Shown here piece after piece: positions 1 through 6,419 of a DNA stretch of 13,402 bases. The notes beneath the pieces were generated by a model that searched no databases, was not told the origin of the DNA, and worked only from the letters and a program-made list of their open reading frames with translations. Source of the DNA: UBA2253 sp964646985 (GTDB lineage: Bacteria; Bacillota_I; Bacilli_A; ML615J-28; CAG-698); the NCBI GenBank assembly GCA_964646985.1, contig CAZYFI010000034.1, positions 1-13,402 of the forward strand. The letters are read 5' to 3'. Both the position numbers and the translations under genes were made by a program. Position 1 is the first letter of the stretch, and every line of letters starts with the position of its first letter.

Positions 1-1120
1 CCGACATATTTGTTCCTTCAATAATACATGTCCCAGGGTAAACAATTGCTGTTTCTACTGATGGAAAATTAGGTGATGGAACAACCCATGGTAGTTTGGT
101 ATCATCATAGTACATATAACGACCCCATCCTTCCATCAAAATAACTTTTAAGTCGCAACCAATCCCAAATTCTTCATTAAACATATATGCCAATTCTGCA
201 ATTGTCATACCATGTCTTTGTACAATTGGGTATTTTCCAATAAAAGACGAATACTCCATATCTAAAATATTGCCTTCAAATTGCTGTCCACCTGCAGGAT
301 TGGGACGATCAAAGACAATAAATGTTTTGCCATTTTCTTGACAGGCTTCCATTGCATAAGCCATGGTATAAACATAAGTATAAAAACGAGCCCCTGCATC
401 TTGAATATCAATGCATAAGATATCGACTAAGTTCATCATATCTACCGTTGGTTTCATGGTAGTACCATACAAGCTATATACGGTAATCCCTGTTTGTTCA
501 TCAACATATGATTTTACAGATGATCCTGCTTGTTGATCGCCACGAATTCCATGTTCAGGTGCAAACAAAGCAACCAAATTCACTTTTGCATGGAGAATAT
601 CAATGGTAGAAACAAGATTGCGATTAAATCCTGTTTGGTTGGTAATCAAACCAACACGCTTTCCAGAAAACAATTCTAAATATTCATCAATGCGATCAAT
701 TCCAAGTTCTACAAATACTTCATCTTCGCTAATCGGTTCAGGAAAAGAGAAAGTTGGACACACTCCACCTTCTGGACAATCAATGCATTCCTCACAGGGA
801 AGGCACTCTTCACATGGAGGTGTGGTAGATGGAATGACAGTCACGCTATGATTTTTACGAATGGAAGAATCACTTTTTAACGTAGCAGTAATGATAACAT
901 TCCCTTGACTGACTCCTACCACTATGCCTAATTCGTCTACAGTGGCAATGGCTAAATCAGATGAAGTCCAAAACACTTCTGCATTGGCAGATAAATGCAT
1001 TTGACTTCCAACTTGTACCACTTCATCATTCGAAATAATGAGAGAAAATTCTGGTTCTTCAGTACAACCAACGATGAATAAAAAGCATATACTTAATATT
1101 AAAACTTGAATTTTTTTCAT
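1..1120 (-). CDS. Lipoprotein with Big2-like domain and NamZ/DUF1343 exo-N-acetylmuramidase domain (3' end off the window)
   Basis: The frame is open from the ATG at 1118-1120 to the left edge (373 residues visible). Residues 1-19 form a lipoprotein signal ending in the lipobox IVGC, with Cys19 as the predicted lipidated residue. Residues about 25-96 look like a Big2 Ig-like domain (VFWTSSDLAIATVDELG). Residues 103-121 are a Cys-rich linker. From about 130 the sequence shows DUF1343/NamZ motifs: GLITNQTG (157-164), APEHGIRGD (187-195), DIQDAGARFYTY (238-249), DRPNPAGG (271-278) and VVPSPNFPS (346-354). Known NamZ enzymes (B. subtilis YbbC type, GH171) release MurNAc from the non-reducing ends of peptidoglycan fragments; this role is inferred here by homology. 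About 150 residues of the usual domain should lie beyond the edge. The start overlaps the stop of the upstream transporter gene (ATGA), and a GAGG sits just upstream, so the two are probably translationally coupled. Family assignment is firm; exact substrate is not. Confidence 0.9.
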   Translation of the reverse strand, partial: MKKIQVLILSICFLFIVGCTEEPEFSLIISNDEVVQVGSQMHLSANAEVFWTSSDLAIATVDELGIVVGVSQGNVIITATLKSDSSIRKNHSVTVIPSTTPPCEECLPCEECIDCPEGGVCPTFSFPEPISEDEVFVELGIDRIDEYLELFSGKRVGLITNQTGFNRNLVSTIDILHAKVNLVALFAPEHGIRGDQQAGSSVKSYVDEQTGITVYSLYGTTMKPTVDMMNLVDILCIDIQDAGARFYTYVYTMAYAMEACQENGKTFIVFDRPNPAGGQQFEGNILDMEYSSFIGKYPIVQRHGMTIAELAYMFNEEFGIGCDLKVILMEGWGRYMYYDDTKLPWVVPSPNFPSVETAIVYPGTCIIEGTNMS

Positions 1121-2040
1121 TTTATAACCTCTATTTTGTTTTTTTGTGGTCTTGCGTTTAGCCAAACCGTTCCATAAACCCCTAAAATAATCAAAGCTGC
1201 ACCAATATAGTGATAGTAATATAATTTTTCTTGAAGAATAAGCGTACCCACAATCAGAGCCACAATGGTTGACAAATTAGAATAGATGGATGTGACATGG
1301 GCCGGTAATTGTGCAAGTGCAAAATTGACTAAAAAATATCCACCAATGGAAGCAACAACAGCCAAGTAAACAATTGGCCCAACAATTTCCCAATGACCAA
1401 GATTGGTCACATACGCTAAAGCATTTCCCGAAACAATCAATTGCCCTAAATAAATCACATTAAAACTAACAGCACCTGCTAACATCATAAAATAAGTAAT
1501 TTCTGTTGGTTTTAATTGTTGTGATGCTTTGCGAGAAAAAATATTGAAGAACCCTGCTGAGAGTGCCGCTAATAAAAGCAATACAATACCCCAAACACTA
1601 TTATTTGCATTTGTTTCATTGTTCATCAATTGAATCAACAATACACCACCAACACTTATGACAATAAATATAATTTGCATGATTCTGATGGATTCTTTTA
1701 AAAAGATAAAACTCAAAATGGTCACAAAAATAGGAATCAAAGCAATCATCATTCCTGCTTCACCACTGGAAATTAATGTTAAACCATAGGTTTCAAAGAT
1801 AAAATATAAAACAGGTTCCATTAATGCTACTTTTATCAATAATATCACTTGTGATTTTTTAAAATGAATTTTGATAACTTTGCACAAACGCAATACTTCA
1901 AACACCAAAAACGCCAACAAAAAACGGTAAGCTATCAAACCCATTGGGCTAATATAATTCATAGCGACTTTGGAAAACATAAATGTCAACCCGAAAATAA
2001 TTGAAAATAAAACGCCAGCTAAATGAGCTACTTTTTTCAT
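1117..2040 (-). CDS. EamA/DMT-family transporter
   Basis: This 307-residue, very hydrophobic protein has the two-fold EamA layout: about ten membrane helices in two halves (roughly residues 8-138 and 148-295). Each half ends with the typical acidic motif after a helix, FLKES near 113-117 and LQEKL at 269-273. Length is normal for the drug/metabolite transporter superfamily. The tail after residue 295 is basic and presumably cytoplasmic. The start is supported by AAGGATT about 6 bases upstream and by a promoter at 2068-2096. Its stop overlaps the start of the NamZ-like lipoprotein gene, so they form a two-gene operon. Members export or import amino acids, nucleotides, sugars and other metabolites, and substrate cannot be read from sequence. 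The coupling suggests, as inference only, a cargo related to wall turnover. Confidence 0.9.
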   Translation of the reverse strand: MKKVAHLAGVLFSIIFGLTFMFSKVAMNYISPMGLIAYRFLLAFLVFEVLRLCKVIKIHFKKSQVILLIKVALMEPVLYFIFETYGLTLISSGEAGMMIALIPIFVTILSFIFLKESIRIMQIIFIVISVGGVLLIQLMNNETNANNSVWGIVLLLLAALSAGFFNIFSRKASQQLKPTEITYFMMLAGAVSFNVIYLGQLIVSGNALAYVTNLGHWEIVGPIVYLAVVASIGGYFLVNFALAQLPAHVTSIYSNLSTIVALIVGTLILQEKLYYYHYIGAALIILGVYGTVWLNARPQKNKIEVIK

Positions 2041-2067
2041 ATGTTAATCCTTTTATAATCCTTTATT

Positions 2068-2096
2068 ATTATACAATAAACCATTCATTAACTAAA
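2068..2096 (-). promoter_or_regulatory. Sigma-A type promoter for the transporter-NamZ operon
   Basis: On the minus strand a perfect TATAAT (-10, at 2068-2073) lies 17 bases downstream of TTTAGT (2091-2096, 3 of 6 matches to TTGACA). The predicted start of transcription is near 2061, leaving a leader of about 20 bases that contains AAGGATT. The -10 is strong and the -35 weak. The site lies after the terminator of the preceding minus-strand operon, which supports an independent promoter here. Confidence 0.6.
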
Positions 2097-2125
2097 GAGA
2101 AATATCATCAATTATTTGCTATTAT

Positions 2126-2153
2126 AAAATCTCTACCAAAAGGTAGAGATTTT
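2126..2153 (-). terminator. Intrinsic terminator after the CHAP/zinc-ribbon operon
   Basis: A perfect 12-bp stem (arms 2126-2137 and 2142-2153, containing TCTACC/GGTAGA) closes a 4-base loop and begins within a few bases of the zinc-ribbon stop codon. On the minus strand the right arm ends in a T run (GATTTTATAAT). It separates the CHAP operon from the transporter operon. A palindrome with A on one side and T on the other could also work on the plus strand, but no plus-strand gene reads into it. Confidence 0.85.
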
Positions 2154-2155
2154 GA

Positions 2156-2476
2156 TTAATGAATATAACCTGGTCTCGTCGTCCACCAGATAATCAAACC
2201 AAGCCCAAATAACGCCATACCAATGAGAATGGCACTAATGGCGAATCTCGTTGTTTTTGTAAATGGCCGACTAATCCACATGTATAACAATCCAATGGGA
2301 TAAATAAATATCAATAAAAGAATGGTTGCAATTTGGTTCTCTGTTGAATTGTTTCCACTATTTTTGTCTAATGTTTTAGGTACATAAAAATCAACACTTG
2401 TTAGTTCTCTTCCGCAGTTGCCACAATACTTATTTTTAGAAACTATTACGTTTCCACAATCTTTGCATTTTGCCAT
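2156..2476 (-). CDS. Small zinc-ribbon membrane protein
   Basis: A 106-residue protein with an N-terminal zinc ribbon, CxxC at Cys4/Cys7 and CxxC at Cys18/Cys21, a polar linker rich in Asn/Ser (about 36-47), and two membrane helices (about 49-68 and 78-97) joined by a short basic loop. The ribbon has no signal peptide in front of it and is therefore probably cytoplasmic. Start ATG at 2474-2476 has AAGG upstream, inside the end of the CHAP gene, and only 3 bases separate the two genes, so they are co-transcribed. Such zinc-ribbon plus membrane-helix proteins are widespread in Bacillota and mostly uncharacterised. No function is claimed; a role in folding, export or sensing for the neighbouring lipoprotein is conjecture. 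Confidence 0.85.
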   Translation of the reverse strand: MAKCKDCGNVIVSKNKYCGNCGRELTSVDFYVPKTLDKNSGNNSTENQIATILLLIFIYPIGLLYMWISRPFTKTTRFAISAILIGMALFGLGLIIWWTTRPGYIH

Positions 2477-2479
2477 ATC

Positions 2480-5140
2480 TTACCTTGTGTTTGCTCCACT
2501 TCCATCGGTAGAATCACTGATATCAAATACAAATGGTTCTCCTTCATAGGTTGGATAGTTTGGCGTTCCATACCCAGTGATGGTTCGATAGTTTAAATCA
2601 TAGTTTCTTTTCGCAACCTTATCGCTCGTATTCCCTTCAATGGTATACACTTTTACGCCATCAGATGAGATAACCAATCCAGTATGGGAAGCTCCATCGC
2701 TTTTGAAAAAGATAATATCCCCCGCTTTGGGAACATATGTTCCTTTGTATTGGAACAATTGACGATCTTGGAACCATGCCATCCCCAAACTAACACTGGC
2801 ATATTTGGGAATGATGGTTGTGCTTATTTTTGCTTGGTTGGCGCTCCATGAAACAAACATAGCGCACCAAGGTTGATTGGGCATTCCATACCATGTTCCA
2901 TATTTTGTATCATTGTTTGGCCCTTCTACATATCCTTCTTGGCCAATCGCGATTTCTAATATTCTTTTGATGTAATCAATATTAAGGGATGGCAACACTT
3001 TCACAAAAAAAGAAGTCTCATATCCGCCTTTGCTTGCACGAATGGTTGTTTGTCCCAATGCATTTGGTTTGACTGTCCCTGTTTGATCTACTTGGACCAC
3101 AGCATCATTAGAACTCAACCAAACTGTACCTTCCGTTGAAATCAATTTGGGACTGGTATCTAACCTAATCACATTGCTTGCATATATTCTTGGATAATTT
3201 AAATATTCATTTACAAGCGATAATGGATTGGCAAGCGAACTTGAGCCATTAAAAAAACTTGCATATTCAGAAAGATTTAGTGAAAATCCCAACGCATTGC
3301 CATAAAAATTGTAGTCCATATTGATATTATTTGGATTTGTAGATACTGTATCCATTGTGTTTTTATTGTTTAAATAATATTTCTTTGGGGTTCCAACAAA
3401 TTGATTATAATTGATAAATCCAACAAAATTGCTTTGATTTGCTGTGATGGCATTGTTTCTTAACATAATGTAATTTGTACAATTCACAAAAGAATTGTAA
3501 CTAATATTGACATAAGTAAACCCTTCTTGAAAATTGCGAAAAGAAATGGCACCAACAAATAATTGTTCATTAGAACCTAAATTTTCAAAATGATTATCGA
3601 AGATGGAAACCATGCTTTCTACATTTCCAGCACTTGAGCCGTATGTCCTAAAGAATAAAGCATTGTATGGACTATTCTTGAACGCATTGTCTTTAAACAA
3701 CCATTGACTGGTTTTATTGACAATTCCTTTGGTAGAACGAATGGCATCTTTTGTAAAGTCAACAAAAGTATTTCCCAACACTTTTAAATTATTTACATTA
3801 GAATAATTGATGGCCACATCACCTAATTGAGAAAATAAATTGTGGGAAATCAATATTTGATCTGAATAAGTAGGAAGATCTTTTATGGTAATAAATCCAG
3901 TCGTATAAGATGCATCTTCTACCCAAGGAGTTAAAACCACATTGGTTTCATATACATAATTGTTTGTGAAGACAAAATGATTGTGACTTCCTGCTCCAAT
4001 GATGGTTGCAGATTTTGTAAAAGCCAACCCATTAAATGTCATATTGTTTACTTGTGCATCCATTTGAATCGGAGCATTGATTACTGCTTCACTTACTCTT
4101 GAATCGATGCTTAAATCAACATCTTGATTGGGCCCAATGATTGTGATATCACTCTTACTAATATGAATAGACTCTTCATATAATCCTTCTAAAACAAAGA
4201 TTTGACTTGGTTCTAAAACGGCGTTGATGGCTTCTTGTATGGAGGCAAACGCATTCTTTTGATATTGATATAATTTTTGCTCATAAAAAATCGATTCATT
4301 TTCGCTTAATGAGGAAAAGTCATCATCAACCAAAAAAATTTGTTCTTCTATGTTGGCATAATATATTTCCACAGTAATGCTCGATACAATTTCTTCATTT
4401 TCTTCTAATGTTGCGGTAAAAATAACTTCTCCTGCATCATAGAACACCGCTTCGCCAAGATTATTCATGCTTGCTAAACATTCATTACTCGTTGACCAAA
4501 TGATTCTTCCTGTGGCACTGATTGGCAATAGGGAAATTTCATAAGTAACATGTTCACCAACGGCAACTTTCGTTTTTCCCGTAATGGTCATTTCACTAAC
4601 TTCTTCTAACCCAACATCAATTGTGATGATTCCAGAATGATAACCTTCACATTCTGCGGTAATGCTAACTTGACCTACCTGTAATGCGACCAAAACCCCT
4701 TCTTCACTCATAGTAGCAATGGTACTATCATTTGACTTCCAAATGACTTGATCTAAAACAATATTGGTTTGATAGCTAATTTCATCACCAACAACAATCT
4801 TATTTGGGCCAATGATTTCTAGTGTGGGAATGCTTTTTGCTACCACATTCACAGTGATTGTCTTCTTTATATTCGATTCAACAATCTGAACAGAAATATA
4901 GGCGATTCCTAAAGCCAACCCGGTAATTTTCCCATTGTCAACAGTTGCAATATTTTGATTGCTACTACTCCAAACAAGAAAATATTCTTTGCTTACCACA
5001 GGAGTTATCGTGATTTCTTCAGCAATCTCTAATGTAATGTTGTCGTTTTCTATTGTAATAGATGGCTCATCTTGGGTATTGCATCCAACAAACAAAATAA
5101 GTAAACCTACAATAAAAAGCAAACTCAGTAATTTATTCAT
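2480..5140 (-). CDS. Lipoprotein with Big2 repeats, right-handed beta-helix and C-terminal CHAP domain (probable peptidoglycan hydrolase)
   Basis: The protein is 886 residues long from the ATG at 5138-5140. That start is chosen because it has AGAGG upstream and begins directly with a signal peptide; an in-frame ATG at 5192-5194 would overlap the promoter -35 and add 18 unlikely residues. Residues 1-20 end in the lipobox FVGC (Cys20). Three Big2-like domains follow (about 26-100, 104-177, 181-260; signature WSSSNQNIATVDNGKITG), then a region of about 375 residues (265-640) with parallel beta-helix character (repeated short strands, many N-x-F and I-x-x-N-x-F patterns, as in NosD/pectate-lyase-fold proteins), a fourth Big2-like domain (about 655-716), and a CHAP domain (about 722-865). 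CHAP residues visible are Cys759 in PWCAMFVSW, His819 in SHTGLVI, and Glu835/Asn837 in IEGNTS. CHAP enzymes cleave peptidoglycan amide or peptide bonds. The beta-helix may bind glycan; this is inference. It heads an operon with the zinc-ribbon gene. Confidence 0.9.
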   Translation of the reverse strand: MNKLLSLLFIVGLLILFVGCNTQDEPSITIENDNITLEIAEEITITPVVSKEYFLVWSSSNQNIATVDNGKITGLALGIAYISVQIVESNIKKTITVNVVAKSIPTLEIIGPNKIVVGDEISYQTNIVLDQVIWKSNDSTIATMSEEGVLVALQVGQVSITAECEGYHSGIITIDVGLEEVSEMTITGKTKVAVGEHVTYEISLLPISATGRIIWSTSNECLASMNNLGEAVFYDAGEVIFTATLEENEEIVSSITVEIYYANIEEQIFLVDDDFSSLSENESIFYEQKLYQYQKNAFASIQEAINAVLEPSQIFVLEGLYEESIHISKSDITIIGPNQDVDLSIDSRVSEAVINAPIQMDAQVNNMTFNGLAFTKSATIIGAGSHNHFVFTNNYVYETNVVLTPWVEDASYTTGFITIKDLPTYSDQILISHNLFSQLGDVAINYSNVNNLKVLGNTFVDFTKDAIRSTKGIVNKTSQWLFKDNAFKNSPYNALFFRTYGSSAGNVESMVSIFDNHFENLGSNEQLFVGAISFRNFQEGFTYVNISYNSFVNCTNYIMLRNNAITANQSNFVGFINYNQFVGTPKKYYLNNKNTMDTVSTNPNNINMDYNFYGNALGFSLNLSEYASFFNGSSSLANPLSLVNEYLNYPRIYASNVIRLDTSPKLISTEGTVWLSSNDAVVQVDQTGTVKPNALGQTTIRASKGGYETSFFVKVLPSLNIDYIKRILEIAIGQEGYVEGPNNDTKYGTWYGMPNQPWCAMFVSWSANQAKISTTIIPKYASVSLGMAWFQDRQLFQYKGTYVPKAGDIIFFKSDGASHTGLVISSDGVKVYTIEGNTSDKVAKRNYDLNYRTITGYGTPNYPTYEGEPFVFDISDSTDGSGANTR

Positions 5141-5165
5141 ATCTAGCCTCTTTTTTCTTATTATT

Positions 5166-5194
5166 ATCATAACATAAAATGCCTTTTTTCCCAA
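5166..5194 (-). promoter_or_regulatory. Sigma-A type promoter for the CHAP lipoprotein operon
   Basis: On the minus strand TTGGGA (5189-5194, 4 of 6 to TTGACA) is followed after exactly 17 bases by TATGAT (5166-5171, 5 of 6 to TATAAT), with TG one base before the -10 (extended -10 form). It is about 26 bases upstream of the chosen ATG, leaving room for the AGAGG ribosome site. This placement argues against translation starting further upstream at 5194. Confidence 0.65.
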
Positions 5195-5252
5195 TCGTTT
5201 TTGAACTTTTTATTTTTTGTAGTTTTGTCTTTTATCCATATTATCATAATTT

Positions 5253-5267
5253 GCAACCAAATGTTGC
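5253..5267. promoter_or_regulatory. Inverted repeat GCAAC-N5-GTTGC, candidate operator
   Basis: A perfect 5-bp dyad with a 5-base spacer lies in the divergent intergenic region, immediately upstream of the putative -35 of the HTH gene and about 60 bases upstream of the -35 of the divergent CHAP operon. Position and symmetry suit an operator for the adjacent Xre-type regulator. A dyad this short in AT-rich DNA can occur by chance, so this is a candidate only. Confidence 0.3.
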
Positions 5268-5296
5268 GTGACTTTACTTGGTTTGAAAAGTATAAT
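5268..5296 (+). promoter_or_regulatory. Promoter for the HTH/repeat-protein pair
   Basis: A perfect TATAAT (-10, 5291-5296) lies 17 bases after GTGACT (5268-5273, 4 of 6 to TTGACA). The predicted transcript would start near 5303, leaving a very short leader of about 14 bases that just contains the ribosome binding site. Confidence 0.55.
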
Positions 5297-5304
5297 AGTA
5301 TTGT

Positions 5305-5309
5305 GGAGG
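5305..5309 (+). promoter_or_regulatory. Strong ribosome binding site that fixes a GTG start
   Basis: GGAGG sits 7 bases before the GTG at 5317. The nearby ATG at 5315-5317 cannot be used because it is followed at once by TGA. The Shine-Dalgarno spacing therefore picks the GTG as the start of the HTH gene. Confidence 0.8.
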
Positions 5310-5316
5310 TAAAAAT

Positions 5317-5784
5317 GTGATTGATCAATATAAAGTCGGACTAAAAATATATCAATATCGCAAAAACTTGGAAATGACGCAAGATGATTTGGCCAATCGT
5401 CTTAACATCACAAGGCAAGCTTTATCAAAATGGGAAAACGGAACAAGTTTACCTTCCATTGATTTGCTTTATACATTATGTAAAACCTTTAACACAGATT
5501 TTGAAGATTTACTGTGTCTTAATGAAAAAACAATTGTTAACAATTCCAATGATTTGTTTCAAAATCATGATAGAAGATTTGTGATTAACAAAATAATCAG
5601 AAATGAGCTTGACGTCAATATTCCCGATGTTTTTTATCAATTTTCACCATCCGAAAGAATGATGGTTTTAAAAGCAATCAAAGAACATAAAATCACATGC
5701 AACTTATCTAGTTTACAAGTTAGATTAACTCCAAGTGAACAAAAATTTCTTTTCAACAAAATATTTTATGGAGGACAAAAATGA
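5317..5784 (+). CDS. Xre/HTH_3-family transcriptional regulator with repeat-bearing C-terminus
   Basis: A 155-residue protein starting at GTG with GGAGG upstream. Residues about 8-63 form a classic Cro/C1-type HTH: YRKNLEMTQDDLANRLNITR followed by QALSKWENG and a helix ending FEDLL. Such domains bind palindromic DNA as dimers. The C-terminal half (about 85-155) is not a recognised sensor domain. It holds two copies of a short motif 28 residues apart: residues 109-121 (FSPSE, then VLKAI) and 137-149 (LTPSE, then LFNKI). These resemble the repeats of the next gene. The stop overlaps the next start (ATGA), so both proteins are probably made in matched amounts. The gene is divergent from the CHAP operon, a common place for a local regulator. 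DNA-binding role is well supported; target genes and signal are unknown. Confidence 0.9.
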   Translation: MIDQYKVGLKIYQYRKNLEMTQDDLANRLNITRQALSKWENGTSLPSIDLLYTLCKTFNTDFEDLLCLNEKTIVNNSNDLFQNHDRRFVINKIIRNELDVNIPDVFYQFSPSERMMVLKAIKEHKITCNLSSLQVRLTPSEQKFLFNKIFYGGQK

Positions 5785-6356
5785 TCTTAAAAAAAATGAT
5801 TGTAGACAATCAAGAAATCCATGTCCAAGTGACATTAGACGAAGCGAGGAAATGTCATTTGAATCAAGAACCACTCTTATTTACCGATGAAATAGAAAAA
5901 CAAGCGTTTTATCAAAACTTAAAAGACAATAACAAAACAGAAATACCCCATGAAGAAACAAAGAAAACTGAGGAACCCAAAAGCGAAGGAAAACCAAAAA
6001 TGAAATCCACAAAACTTATGCAAATTTTACCATTTTTGGATGATGAAGACATTCATGATTTGTTTATAAAAATTTTGAATGACGATGAAGCAGTAAAAGA
6101 TCTCAATTTGCCAATGATTCTTCCTTTCTTAGATGAAAAAGATGCATCTGATTTGTTTGAAAAAGCATTTTATTCTGGAAATTCCAAATATGATCCTATG
6201 CTAATCGCCCCTTTTGTTAGTGAAGATAAATTAGGATTGATTGTTGATCAGTACCTAGAAGGAAAAATATCAAGTGACAAAATGAATGCCCTTTATCCAT
6301 TCTTAAGTCGTGAAGACTTGAATCGATTATTCAAACACATTATTTCCCAAGAATAG
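5781..6356 (+). CDS. Uncharacterised repeat protein, probable partner of the HTH regulator
   Basis: A 191-residue, soluble, mostly acidic protein with no signal peptide or membrane helix. Residues 1-50 form a small mixed domain (starting MILKKMIVDN). Residues about 51-78 are a charged, Lys/Glu/Pro-rich linker. From 84 onward there are four copies of a helical motif beginning PF[LV] and ending in a hydrophobic helix: 84-98, 115-129, 144-158 and 173-187, spaced 31, 29 and 29 residues. Three copies carry the core D-x-x-x-L-F; the third is divergent. The gene overlaps the HTH gene by 4 bases (ATGA) and has GGAGG upstream inside the HTH coding end. It ends before a shared bidirectional terminator. 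I do not recognise a named family. Inference: a small alpha-repeat protein that binds the regulator or its ligand. Confidence 0.85.
   Translation: MILKKMIVDNQEIHVQVTLDEARKCHLNQEPLLFTDEIEKQAFYQNLKDNNKTEIPHEETKKTEEPKSEGKPKMKSTKLMQILPFLDDEDIHDLFIKILNDDEAVKDLNLPMILPFLDEKDASDLFEKAFYSGNSKYDPMLIAPFVSEDKLGLIVDQYLEGKISSDKMNALYPFLSREDLNRLFKHIISQE
6030..6341 (+). repeat. Four degenerate protein-coding repeats of about 29 codons
   Basis: The repeats encode PFLDDEDIHDLF, PFLDEKDASDLF, PFVSEDKLGLIV and PFLSREDLNRLF, each followed by a short hydrophobic/basic helix end. They are related at protein level but not identical in DNA, so the expansion is old. Confidence 0.8.
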
Positions 6357-6381
6357 TGATTATCAATATTTATTGTAAACT

Positions 6382-6419
6382 AAAAAACTTTCATTTCGAT
6401 TTCGAAAATGAAAGTTTTT
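6382..6419. terminator. Bidirectional terminator between convergent genes
   Basis: A long hairpin with arms AAAACTTTCATTT and AAAATGAAAGTTTT, one small bulge, and a loop around CGATTTCG. It has a T run on the right for plus-strand transcripts and A on the left, which is a T run for minus-strand transcripts. It ends the HTH/repeat operon (stop at 6356) and the pgs operon. The TAA stop of pgsW at 6418-6420 lies within its edge. Confidence 0.85.

Noticed and set aside
603..851. Plus-strand open frame of 82 codons
   Set aside because: It lies wholly inside the NamZ-like lipoprotein gene on the other strand, which has clear family motifs; the plus-strand product is low-complexity Ser/His-rich and has no ribosome site.
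5141..5194. Longer N-terminus for the CHAP lipoprotein (start at 5194)
   Set aside because: It would place 18 mostly basic/hydrophobic residues before a complete lipoprotein signal and would overlap the -35 and -10 boxes of the operon promoter.
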